Shown: positions 1 to 5,209 of the stretch, piece after piece
Layout: the number at the start of each line of letters is the position of its first letter
How positions within the stretch are numbered: position 1 is the stretch's first letter
Source of the DNA: Bryobacterales bacterium
Lineage (GTDB): Bacteria; Acidobacteriota; Terriglobia; Bryobacterales; Bryobacteraceae
DNA length: 5,209 nucleotides
NCBI GenBank assembly: GCA_003164075.1
Contig: PLRZ01000312.1
Span: 1 to 5,209, forward strand
Reading direction: 5' to 3'
The notes under the pieces: model-generated
What the model was told of the DNA's origin: nothing
What the model saw: the letters and a program-made list of their open reading frames with translations, nothing else
Database searches by the model: none
Program-made: the position numbers and the translations under genes

Positions 1-190
1 AGAGCACCGGCGGCAGCGCGGCGCCCGCTTCATCCGCGCCCAGCAGCAGAAGCCCGTGGCCCGATCCACGAGCGAAAGCCCGCAGCAAGCGGTCCGCGAG
101 AGCGCCCTCCAGGGGCGGCGCTTCGGCATCGGGAGTCAACAGCAGATGGCCGTGCGGAGTGAGAGTCAATCGCAGCGAAGCGGATTCCAT
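1..190 (-). CDS. SNF2-type DEAD/DEAH-box helicase, N-terminal fragment (cut by left edge)
   Basis: An open frame begins with ATG at 190 on the minus strand and stays open for 63 codons to the window edge, so only the N-terminus is visible. It starts MESASLRLTLTPHGHLLLTP and continues through FARGSGHGLLLLGADEAG and ALPPVL. This pattern (a TPHGHLLL strand, then an ARGSGHGLL.LG segment and ALPPVL) is what I remember from the N-terminal region of large bacterial SNF2-family helicases, ahead of the helicase-associated and ATPase domains. None of the ATPase motifs lie inside the window, so the assignment rests on N-terminal resemblance alone. The start codon follows the aroE-family stop by 2 nt, implying co-transcription and probably translational coupling. 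No strong Shine-Dalgarno is visible. I am confident that it is a coding start and moderately confident of the family. Confidence 0.62.
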   Translation of the reverse strand, partial: MESASLRLTLTPHGHLLLTPDAEAPPLEGALADRLLRAFARGSGHGLLLLGADEAGAALPPVL

Positions 191-192
191 GT

Positions 193-1053
193 TCAAGCCA
201 CACCCAGCGCGCGGGCCAGCGCCTGCTTCATCACCCCGGCGGGAGCCTCGCGCCCGGTCCACAACTGGAACCCGATGGCGCCTTGATAGACCAGCATGGA
301 AAGCCCGTCCAGCGTGGGTAAGCCGCGGCGCCGGGCGGCGGCCAGCAGCGGAGTTTCCGGCGGATTGAAGACCACGTCGCCGACCAGCATGCCGGGGCGC
401 GCGCCGCTCAGGTCGACCGGGGGCATGGCGTCGATATCGGGGAAGAGTCCGATAGAAGTGGCATTCACCAGCAGGTCGGCGCCGGCAGTCACTGAGTAGA
501 TTCCGCGCCAGGGCTCGAAGCGGATGGGGCGTCCGGTTTTGGCGGCGAGATCGGCCACCATGGCGCTGCCGCGTTCCACCGAGCGGTTGAGCACCAGCAC
601 CTCCGCCGCGCCGGCCAGCGCGAGTTCGGTGACGATGGCGCGCGCCGCTCCGCCGGCCCCGAGCACCACCGCGCGCTTGCCCCGCGGATCGACGCCGGCA
701 TCGCTGCGGACGCCGTGCAGAAAACCCTTGCCATCGGTATTCTCGCCGATGAGACGCTCGCCCTCTCGCCGCACGGTATTGACTGCGCCGATCAATGCGG
801 CGTCGGGCGCGATTTCGTCGAGATACTGCATGACCGCGACCTTATGGGGAATGGTCAGGTTCAGGCCGCGCATGCCGAGAGCGCGCGCACCCGCGATAGC
901 TTCGCGCAGTTTCGCGGGCGGCACCTCGATGATGAGGTAGCGCCAGTTGAGACCCAGTTCGCGGAAGCCCGCTTCCTGCATGACGCCGGTAGGATTCTCT
1001 TCCACCGGTTGACCGAAACAGGCCAATAATTCCGCTTTGAAATTTGCCGGCAT
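193..1053 (-). CDS. aroE: Shikimate dehydrogenase family protein (AroE-like) with altered substrate motif
   Basis: Predicted 286-residue cytosolic NAD(P)-dependent oxidoreductase. AroE reduces 3-dehydroshikimate to shikimate in the chorismate pathway. Visible family features, numbered from the chosen start: NLTIPHK (65-71) with the catalytic Lys71; GAVNT (89-93) with Asn92; ENTDGKGF (104-111) with catalytic Asp107; the Rossmann loop LGAGGAARA (131-139); the NADP-type motif NRSVER (156-161); NATSIGL (197-203); NPPETPLL (230-237); and LSMLVYQGAIGF (251-262) with Gln257. The odd part is the N-terminal substrate motif. The usual HSxSP that binds the shikimate carboxylate reads ENPTG (19-23), so the two Ser are Asn20 and Thr22. 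The frame is open to 1245, but that would add 64 residues of antisense NIPSNAP sequence. ATG 1053 gives the normal family length of about 270-290; a GTG at 1062 is possible. No clear Shine-Dalgarno is seen. It lies 59 nt after the NIPSNAP gene and 2 nt before the helicase. A quinate/shikimate dehydrogenase variant is the main alternative. Confidence 0.88.
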   Translation of the reverse strand: MPANFKAELLACFGQPVEENPTGVMQEAGFRELGLNWRYLIIEVPPAKLREAIAGARALGMRGLNLTIPHKVAVMQYLDEIAPDAALIGAVNTVRREGERLIGENTDGKGFLHGVRSDAGVDPRGKRAVVLGAGGAARAIVTELALAGAAEVLVLNRSVERGSAMVADLAAKTGRPIRFEPWRGIYSVTAGADLLVNATSIGLFPDIDAMPPVDLSGARPGMLVGDVVFNPPETPLLAAARRRGLPTLDGLSMLVYQGAIGFQLWTGREAPAGVMKQALARALGVA

Positions 1054-1112
1054 ATGGGCCACGGTAACACGGTGGAATAGCGCTCGACTTTCGGGCAACA
1101 ACACGTTCGAAG

Positions 1113-1889
1113 CTAGCGGATCGGCGAGAACGGCAGCGGCCGCACGATGGCGTTGGTGATATTGCAGACCAGTTCGGCATCCGGTATTCCCGCGCTGGTG
1201 CGCAGCTTCTGCCATTCGGGATCCGCGGAGAAGGCATTCCAGCATTTCTCGCGGGCCGCCAGGTCGTCAAACGCCAGCATGTAGGTGAGGTTCGGCATGT
1301 GCGCGCCCACGATCGTCTGTCCGGCGAATACCGGCAACATGTGGAGACGGCGGAAAATATCGAACTCGCCCTCGCCAAACATCTTGATCTTGCGCGCCAG
1401 GCCCTTATCGGTGGGCGATTCGTAGGTGCGGATTTCGAAGACGCGGGCCCCTTGTTTCTCGGCCGCCGGCGGCGGGGTGACGGCGGGATACGAAGGGAAG
1501 GCCGACAAGAGCGAGCTTTCCATGCGGATGAAGCTCAGTTCGCCGATGGTATTGTATTCGTCGGACGCCGCCTGAAACTCCTTGTCGGCGGCGAGTTTCT
1601 CGCGAGCCGTATCGAAGGCAGCCATCGACGGGTAGCTGGCCAGAGTCAGCATAAAAGGGGTGTCAGGTGCGATGAGCGCGTTGAAGCATCCGAAAGGCCG
1701 GATTCCCGCCCGTTCGGCGGCGGGCGCCAAGCCGCGCTGCAGATAGGCGGTGGTCTTCTCCACCTGGCGGCCGCTGCGCAGGTGGAAATACCGCAGTTCG
1801 AGGATCGCTCGCTGAGTGGCGGGAGCGGGCGTTTGGGCCTGCATGAGAGTTGCTCCTATCGGAAGAGTCAGAAAAGTTCGACGTTGCAC
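1113..1889 (-). CDS. Tandem NIPSNAP-domain protein with twin-arginine-like N-terminus
   Basis: Predicted 258-residue protein with two ferredoxin-like NIPSNAP (PF07978-type) repeats at about residues 29-125 and 148-252. The first contains LELRYFHLRSG and TPFMLTLASYPSMAAF; the second contains RVFEIRTYESPTDKGLARKI, NLTYMLAFDDLAAREKCW and DPEWQKL, the usual strand and helix signatures of this family. Biochemical function is unknown for bacterial members, so I assign none. The N-terminus QRRTFLTLPIGATLMQAQ resembles a Tat signal (RRxFL followed by a short apolar stretch), suggesting export to the periplasm. The start is uncertain. GTG 1889 gives the Tat-like sequence but has no good ribosome site, whereas ATG 1844 has AGGAG 8 nt upstream and would give a protein without a signal. 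I prefer GTG because an RRTFL motif by chance directly before a NIPSNAP domain is unlikely. It is the first gene of the minus-strand unit, and no functional link to aroE is evident. Confidence 0.85.
   Translation of the reverse strand: MQRRTFLTLPIGATLMQAQTPAPATQRAILELRYFHLRSGRQVEKTTAYLQRGLAPAAERAGIRPFGCFNALIAPDTPFMLTLASYPSMAAFDTAREKLAADKEFQAASDEYNTIGELSFIRMESSLLSAFPSYPAVTPPPAAEKQGARVFEIRTYESPTDKGLARKIKMFGEGEFDIFRRLHMLPVFAGQTIVGAHMPNLTYMLAFDDLAAREKCWNAFSADPEWQKLRTSAGIPDAELVCNITNAIVRPLPFSPIR
1853..1857 (-). promoter_or_regulatory. Shine-Dalgarno-like AGGAG ahead of the internal ATG 1844
   Basis: The minus strand reads AGGAG, then 8 nt, then ATG at 1844, which is codon 16 of the NIPSNAP frame. 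The spacing is ideal for translation initiation. It competes with the GTG at 1889 as the start, and would produce a form lacking the RRTFL signal. It may also be coincidental, since it falls in codons for Ile-Gly-Ala. Confidence 0.35.
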
Positions 1890-1920
1890 GTATATACTGT
1901 ACCGCCGCGATGGACCATCG
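1890..1920. promoter_or_regulatory. Divergent promoter/operator candidate with 13-bp palindrome
   Basis: The region just upstream of the NIPSNAP start holds an AT-rich patch, GTATATACTGTAC (1890-1902), unusual in this GC-rich window and containing TATACT on the plus strand (1893-1898). Next to it is a perfect inverted repeat with 6-bp arms and a 1-nt centre, CGATGGACCATCG (1908-1920). A promoter driving the minus-strand genes and/or the former methyltransferase gene, with the palindrome as an operator, would fit this position. No convincing -35 element at standard spacing was found on either strand, so this is a weak, position-based proposal. Confidence 0.25.
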
Positions 1921-1934
1921 TAAACTCGGGGTGT

Positions 1935-2221
1935 ATGCAGACCGGGGAACCAAGCCGGACGGCGCGCCGCGCATCAAGTGCTGGAACAGGGCGGATTTTC
2001 ACCGATCCGCTGGCCCTGCGGATCCTGGAGGAAGACGGCGAGGCCATCGCGCGGGAGGCTGAGAAAGTGCCCGGACGCGCTTGGCGGAAGATGCGTTGGC
2101 GGCGGCATTGCCGTTCGCGCCCATCGATTTCGAGCGGGAGACTTTGGCCGAGGGCCTGGCGGCCGTTTGGTCGACGTTCGCCTACATCGCCGGCCAGCTA
2201 TGGGAAAATAAGGGACAGTGA
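1935..2221 (+). pseudogene. Decayed SAM-dependent methyltransferase (LCMT/PF04072-like) relic
   Basis: No single frame is open as a sensible protein here, but recognisable pieces of one family appear in order across three frames. ATG 1935 starts MQTGEPSRTAR. The next frame (about 1963-1992) gives RRAAHQVLEQG. The first frame resumes (about 1989-2066) with GRIFTDPLALRILEEDGEAI and AREAEK. The third frame (2078-2221) gives RLAEDALAAA, then LPFAPIDFERETLAEGLAA and AVWSTFAYIAG, ending at TGA 2219-2221. In intact family members of roughly 270-300 residues these blocks are the N-terminal SRTA..RRAAHQ..GRIFTDPLALRIL segment, the SRFAEDALA helix before SAM motif I, and the later PIDFERETLAEGL segment. 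The glycine-rich SAM-binding motif and the whole C-terminal part are missing, and pieces lie closer together than they should. This points to several frameshifting and in-frame deletions. Its last codons overlap the psd start as GTGA. Family assignment is from memory of the conserved blocks. Confidence 0.72.
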
Positions 2222-2835
2222 TTGTACTGGACGGTATCTACTACGCGGCGGCGTTTGCTGTCGCCGGCGGGATAGTCGCTTGGCTGGCGGGGCCGTGGTT
2301 TGCGCTTCCGGCCTGGATCCTGGCGATATTCTGCCTCAATTTCTTCCGCGATCCCGACCGCGAAATTCCCGCCGGACCGGTGGCCGTTTCGCCGGCCGAC
2401 GGCAAAGTGGTCGCCGTCAAGGCCGAAAGCCCCACGCTCAACCGCATCAGCATTTTCCTCAATATTTTCGACGTTCACGTCAACCGCACACCCATCCCCG
2501 GAACCGTCCGCGAGGTGCATTACCAGGAAGGTAAATTCCACGTGGCCAGCCGCGAAGAATGCTCCCAGGCCAATGAGCAGAACATCATCACCGTGGAGGG
2601 CGATGGCTCTACCGTGGTCTTCAAACAGATTGCCGGGCTGATTGCCCGCCGCATCGTATGCAGCAAAAAGGCCGGCGACCAGTTGGTCCCCGGGGAGCGC
2701 GTGGGCCTCATCAAATTCGGTTCGCGTGTGGATGTGCTGCTAGGGCCCGAGTGGGAAATCGTAGTTCAGCCGGGCGTGCGGGTGGCCGCCGGCTCCAGCA
2801 TTCTGGCTCGCCGCCGCGATCGGCCTCAATCATGA
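2218..2835 (+). CDS. psd: Phosphatidylserine decarboxylase proenzyme (short PSD-A type)
   Basis: Predicted 205-residue pyruvoyl-dependent decarboxylase that converts phosphatidylserine to phosphatidylethanolamine at the cytoplasmic membrane. Two apolar stretches at about residues 9-40 probably anchor it. Family motifs follow in order: NFFRDPDREIP (41-51), SPADGKV (58-64) with the triad Asp61, FLNIFDVHVNRTPIPG (80-95) with His87, GLIARRIV (140-147), and RVGLIKFGSRVDV (161-173). Gly168-Ser169 is the self-cleavage site: Ser169 would become the pyruvoyl group of the alpha chain of roughly 37 residues, leaving a larger beta chain. The length matches the short class (about 200-230) rather than the E. 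coli form (about 320). The frame has a TAA at 2209-2211, so GTG 2218 is the earliest usual start. The purine-rich AAGGGA (2210-2215) sits only 2 nt before it, so initiation is not textbook. It is the first gene of the envelope operon and its stop overlaps pssA by ATGA. Confidence 0.93.
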   Translation: MIVLDGIYYAAAFAVAGGIVAWLAGPWFALPAWILAIFCLNFFRDPDREIPAGPVAVSPADGKVVAVKAESPTLNRISIFLNIFDVHVNRTPIPGTVREVHYQEGKFHVASREECSQANEQNIITVEGDGSTVVFKQIAGLIARRIVCSKKAGDQLVPGERVGLIKFGSRVDVLLGPEWEIVVQPGVRVAAGSSILARRRDRPQS

Positions 2836-3716
2836 ATATGGGTCTCAAAGAACGGCTCATCGATCCCAAGTCGGCCGATCGGCGTCCCCGCCGGGCGGCT
2901 TATGCGCTGCCTACCCTGTTTACGGCGGGCAATATCTTCCTGGGATTTCTCTCGATTTTGCGGTCGTTCCGCGGCTCCATGGCCGCGGCTACCAACGGCC
3001 TCGGAGCGCCGGAGCATTTTGCCATCGCGGCCCAAGCCATCGGCGCGGCGGTATTCCTGGACGGGCTGGACGGGCGCATCGCGCGCATGACCAATACCAC
3101 CAGCGATTTTGGACGCGAGATGGATTCCCTGGCCGACGTGATCAGCTTCGGCATCGCGCCGGCGGTCCTGGCTTACGCCTGGGGCGTACAATTTATCGAT
3201 ACCACCATCGGCCCCAACGTCCGCGACCAACTCGGCCGGTTCGGCACCTTCGCGGCATTCCTGTTTTTGCTCTGCGGTGCGGTGCGGCTGGCGCGCTTCA
3301 ACATTCAGAAGAACCCGGTCCCCAAGAATCCGGGCCGGCCCGACCGGAAATATTTCGTGGGCCTGCCGATTCCCGCCGGCGCCGCCATGGTGGCCGGCGT
3401 GGTCTTCGCTTTCGGCGGCGAGCCGCTGGGCTATTGGCCGCTCTCCGCGGTGTGGCTGTTGCTGCTGGTCGTCCTGGGACTGCTCATGGTCAGCACCTGG
3501 CGCTACTACAGCTTCAAAGGCATCAGCCTCAGTAAGCCGTACACGCCGCTGATCATCATTTTAATTGGAGGATTTATCTACCTGACCTGGAATTGGCCTC
3601 GACCGGTGCTATTCACTTTGCCCGCGGCTTACGTGGCCAGCGGCATCCTCATCCGCCTCGGTGGGATTATTCGCCGCCGTTTCCGCAAGCCGCCACTTCC
3701 CGGAGCCGCGGCATGA
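2832..3716 (+). CDS. pssA: CDP-diacylglycerol-serine O-phosphatidyltransferase
   Basis: Predicted 294-residue integral membrane enzyme that joins CDP-diacylglycerol and L-serine to give phosphatidylserine and CMP, the substrate of the preceding psd product. The CDP-alcohol phosphatidyltransferase signature is complete: Asp77-x2-Asp80-Gly81-x2-Ala84-Arg85-x8-Gly94-x3-Asp98-x3-Asp102, read from FLDGLDGRIARM and DFGREMDSLAD. The type II PssA marks VRLARFN (151-157) and FVGLPIPAGA (175-184) are also present. Several hydrophobic segments are visible, roughly at 26-45, 62-78, 103-118, 138-152, 178-196, 203-222 and 238-252, with a basic C-terminal tail (RRRFRK, 281-286). The start at ATG 2832 overlaps the psd stop as ATGA; ATG 2838 is an alternative two codons on. 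The frame is open further upstream, but that sequence is a shadow of psd. No strong ribosome site is seen, which fits translational coupling. Confidence 0.94.
   Translation: MNMGLKERLIDPKSADRRPRRAAYALPTLFTAGNIFLGFLSILRSFRGSMAAATNGLGAPEHFAIAAQAIGAAVFLDGLDGRIARMTNTTSDFGREMDSLADVISFGIAPAVLAYAWGVQFIDTTIGPNVRDQLGRFGTFAAFLFLLCGAVRLARFNIQKNPVPKNPGRPDRKYFVGLPIPAGAAMVAGVVFAFGGEPLGYWPLSAVWLLLLVVLGLLMVSTWRYYSFKGISLSKPYTPLIIILIGGFIYLTWNWPRPVLFTLPAAYVASGILIRLGGIIRRRFRKPPLPGAAA
3702..3705 (+). promoter_or_regulatory. Ribosome binding site (GGAG) for the Asd-like gene
   Basis: GGAG lies 7 nt before ATG 3713, inside the last codons of pssA. It supports ATG 3713 over the far upstream frame opening at 3593 and over ATG 3722. 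It is the only operon junction here with a clear Shine-Dalgarno. Confidence 0.55.
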
Positions 3717-4723
3717 GCAAAATGGCGCTGATTGGCTCGGACTCCCTGCTGGGGCGCGAGATCCGCGACATCATTGCGACTTCGGACCACGACATCAAAC
3801 TGCGGCTGGTGGCCGATACGGAGGAAATTGCCGGCGCGCTGACCAGGGTGGGGGACGAGCCGGCGGTGGTCGGCGGGCTGACGGCCGATAGCCTGGAGGG
3901 GGCGCGCGCCATCTTTCTGGCGGGCTCCGCGCAATCCAGCCACAAGGCGCTGGCACTGCTGGCGGAGGATCCGGGAGCCACGATTATCGACCTCACCGGC
4001 GCGGCGGAGGATCGGCCGGATGCGCGGCTGCGGGCGCCGCTGGTGGAATCGGCGGAAGAGATGGACGAGGGCGAGTACGATTCGGCGGTGCAGGTGATCG
4101 CCCATCCGGCAGCCATCGCGATGGCGTTGTTGTTGCGCCGGCTGCACTCCATCGAAGCGGTGCGGGCGTCGGTGATCCAGATTTTCGCGCCGGCCAGCGA
4201 GCATGGAAAGCAGGGCGTGGAGGAACTGCAAGGGCAGACCGTGAGCCTGCTCTCTTTCAAGAAGGTTCCGCACGCCATTTTCGACACGCAACTGAGCTTT
4301 AGCATGCTGGCGAAATATGGCGAGGGCGCCAAGGTGTCGCTGGAAGAGACGGAGTTGCGGATCGAACGCCACCTGGCCAGTCTGCTGGCATTGCCGGGGG
4401 AAGGCGCGGGCGTGCCCATGCCCTCCTTACGGTTGATCCAGGCGCCGGTGTTTCATGGATATAGCTTCGGCGCGTGGGTGGAATTCGAATCGAACCCCGG
4501 CATGGAGATTTTGGAAAGCGGCCTGGTGGCCGGCTCGATTGAGGTGCGCGGCAGCGAGTTCGAGGCGCCGACCAATGTGGGCCAAGCCGGCCAGGGCGGT
4601 ATCGCGGTGGGCGCCATCTCGTCCGACCGCAATCAGCCGGAGGCCTGCTGGTTCTGGGTAGCCGCGGACAACCTGCGGCTCACGGCGGAAAACGGTGTGG
4701 CAGTAGCGCGGCAACTTGTATGA
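3713..4723 (+). CDS. Aspartate-semialdehyde-dehydrogenase-like protein, probable pseudoenzyme
   Basis: Predicted 336-residue soluble protein with the layout of the Asd/ArgC-type semialdehyde dehydrogenase family: an N-terminal Rossmann part (ALIGSDSLLGREI, 5-17, in place of GATGAVGRE) and a dimerisation/catalytic part with SEHGKQGVEELQGQTVSLL (162-180) matching the family segment with EEL..Q. The active site looks dismantled. The nucleophile region, usually NPNCST, reads HPAAIA (131-136), with Ala134 at the Cys position. The RVxxxxxH motif, which carries the substrate-binding Arg and catalytic His, reads QAPVFHGY (243-250), so Arg is Gln243 and His is Tyr250. A normal reductase reaction is therefore unlikely; the protein recalls the E. 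coli Usg-type Asd homologue that also lacks catalysis. Length is normal and the frame is intact, so it appears maintained rather than decaying. It overlaps pssA (ATGA 3713-3716) and lptE (ATGA 4720-4723). A structural or regulatory role in the envelope operon is a guess. Confidence 0.85.
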   Translation: MSKMALIGSDSLLGREIRDIIATSDHDIKLRLVADTEEIAGALTRVGDEPAVVGGLTADSLEGARAIFLAGSAQSSHKALALLAEDPGATIIDLTGAAEDRPDARLRAPLVESAEEMDEGEYDSAVQVIAHPAAIAMALLLRRLHSIEAVRASVIQIFAPASEHGKQGVEELQGQTVSLLSFKKVPHAIFDTQLSFSMLAKYGEGAKVSLEETELRIERHLASLLALPGEGAGVPMPSLRLIQAPVFHGYSFGAWVEFESNPGMEILESGLVAGSIEVRGSEFEAPTNVGQAGQGGIAVGAISSDRNQPEACWFWVAADNLRLTAENGVAVARQLV

Positions 4724-5209
4724 ACAGATACTCTCGCGGTTTACTCGGTGTAATTTTTGCCGGAGCGGTTCTTGCGGTGGGGTGCGGTTATCGCCTCGGC
4801 GGACAGGCCGATCTCATTCCCAAGAACGTCAAGACCATCGCCATCCCGGAATTCTCCAATGGCACGGTGCGCTACCAGGTGGCAACTCTGCTTTCGGCCG
4901 ACGTGGTCCGTGAGTTTCACTCGCGCACGCACTACAGAATCGTCACCGACCCGGCGAAGGCGGACGCGGTCCTACAGGGTTCCGTGGTGAATTTCTCGGT
5001 GCTGGGCGGTATCACCACCGCCCCGGTCGCTCAGGGGGGCCGGGCCACCAGTTCGCAAGTGGTCCTCACGCTGCAGGTCAACCTGACGGATCGGCGCACC
5101 GGCAAGACCATCTACCAGCGTAGTGGGTACGAATTCCGCGACCGGTATGAAATCTCGGGCGATCTCACGGCCTATTTCGATGAAAGCGGCCCGGCCATGA
5201 AGCGCGTGA
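4720..5209 (+). CDS. lptE: LPS-assembly lipoprotein LptE (cut by right edge)
   Basis: The frame opens with ATG 4720, overlaps the preceding stop as ATGA, and is open for 163 codons to the window end. The N-terminus has a lipoprotein signal: basic MNRYSR, a hydrophobic run GLLGVIFAGAVLAVG (7-21), and a lipobox AVGC with Cys22 as the predicted acylated residue, followed by GYRLGG. The body matches LptE: PKNVKTIAIPEFSNGTVRY (34-52), a helix leading to REFHSRTHYRIV, ADAVLQGSV (81-89), and VVLTLQVNLTDRRTGKTIY (113-131). LptE plugs the LptD barrel in the outer membrane and helps deliver LPS to the cell surface, so an LPS-type outer membrane is implied. Family length is about 165-190 residues, so probably only a short C-terminal piece is missing. 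No clear Shine-Dalgarno is seen, which suggests coupling to the Asd-like gene. Confidence 0.88.
   Translation, partial: MNRYSRGLLGVIFAGAVLAVGCGYRLGGQADLIPKNVKTIAIPEFSNGTVRYQVATLLSADVVREFHSRTHYRIVTDPAKADAVLQGSVVNFSVLGGITTAPVAQGGRATSSQVVLTLQVNLTDRRTGKTIYQRSGYEFRDRYEISGDLTAYFDESGPAMKRV

Noticed and set aside
524..1029. Plus-strand open frames opposite aroE
   Set aside because: Antisense to well-conserved AroE motifs, with composition typical of GC-rich shadow frames.
1060..1078. ACGGT-AAC-ACGGT direct repeat / CCAC..GTGG arms between the NIPSNAP gene and aroE, considered as a terminator or operator
   Set aside because: Only 4 bp can pair and no T-run follows; too weak to call.
1054..1245. 64-residue N-terminal extension of the AroE-like protein
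   Set aside because: The extension is out of frame over the NIPSNAP 3' end and lacks any AroE similarity; ATG 1053 gives the family's normal length.
842..1378. Minus-strand open frame of 178 codons across the NIPSNAP/aroE junction
   Set aside because: It is an off-frame shadow of the two real genes; the product is Arg/Ser-rich and unlike any family.
1299..2534. Long plus-strand open frame of 411 codons
   Set aside because: It runs antisense to the NIPSNAP gene, then through one frame of the methyltransferase relic, then out of frame through psd. Only residues encoded at about 1935-2077 resemble a protein family, and those are reported as part of the pseudogene.
3629..4419. Two long minus-strand open frames opposite the Asd-like gene (about 250 codons each)
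   Set aside because: They are antisense shadows in GC-rich codons with low-complexity Arg/Ala/Ser-rich products and no family resemblance.

Overview
The window is GC-rich bacterial chromosome from a diderm (Gram-negative-type) organism. The protein style suggests Acidobacteriota, perhaps a Solibacter/Bryobacterales-like lineage: a Tat-type NIPSNAP protein, a short PSD-A type decarboxylase, and a degenerate Asd-like protein next to lptE. This placement is an inference from recognised sequence style. No rRNA, tRNA, CRISPR array or insertion sequence was seen.

Left half, minus strand (read from about 1889 down to 1): a tandem-NIPSNAP protein with a twin-arginine-like N-terminus (1113-1889), a shikimate dehydrogenase-family protein (193-1053), and, 2 nt after that stop, the first 63 codons of what looks like a SNF2-type DEAD/DEAH helicase that runs off the left edge (1-190). 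The close spacing suggests one transcription unit.

Middle (about 1890-2217): a short divergent intergenic region with an AT-rich patch and a perfect 13-bp palindrome. It is followed by a plus-strand relic of a SAM-dependent methyltransferase of the leucine carboxyl methyltransferase (LCMT/PF04072) type. Its recognisable pieces lie in three reading frames with internal deletions, so it is a decayed pseudogene.

Right half, plus strand (2218-5209): a compact envelope-lipid operon, psd (phosphatidylserine decarboxylase), pssA (CDP-diacylglycerol-serine O-phosphatidyltransferase), an aspartate-semialdehyde-dehydrogenase-like protein, and lptE (LPS-assembly lipoprotein, cut by the right edge). All three junctions are 4-nt ATGA overlaps, and the methyltransferase relic ends in a GTGA overlap with psd. 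PssA makes phosphatidylserine from CDP-diacylglycerol and serine, Psd converts it to phosphatidylethanolamine, and LptE belongs to the machinery that inserts LPS in the outer membrane. The Asd-like protein between them has lost the catalytic Cys, Arg and His at the positions I can align, so it is probably a pseudoenzyme. It and the methyltransferase relic are the most noteworthy items; the rest is fairly ordinary core metabolism.
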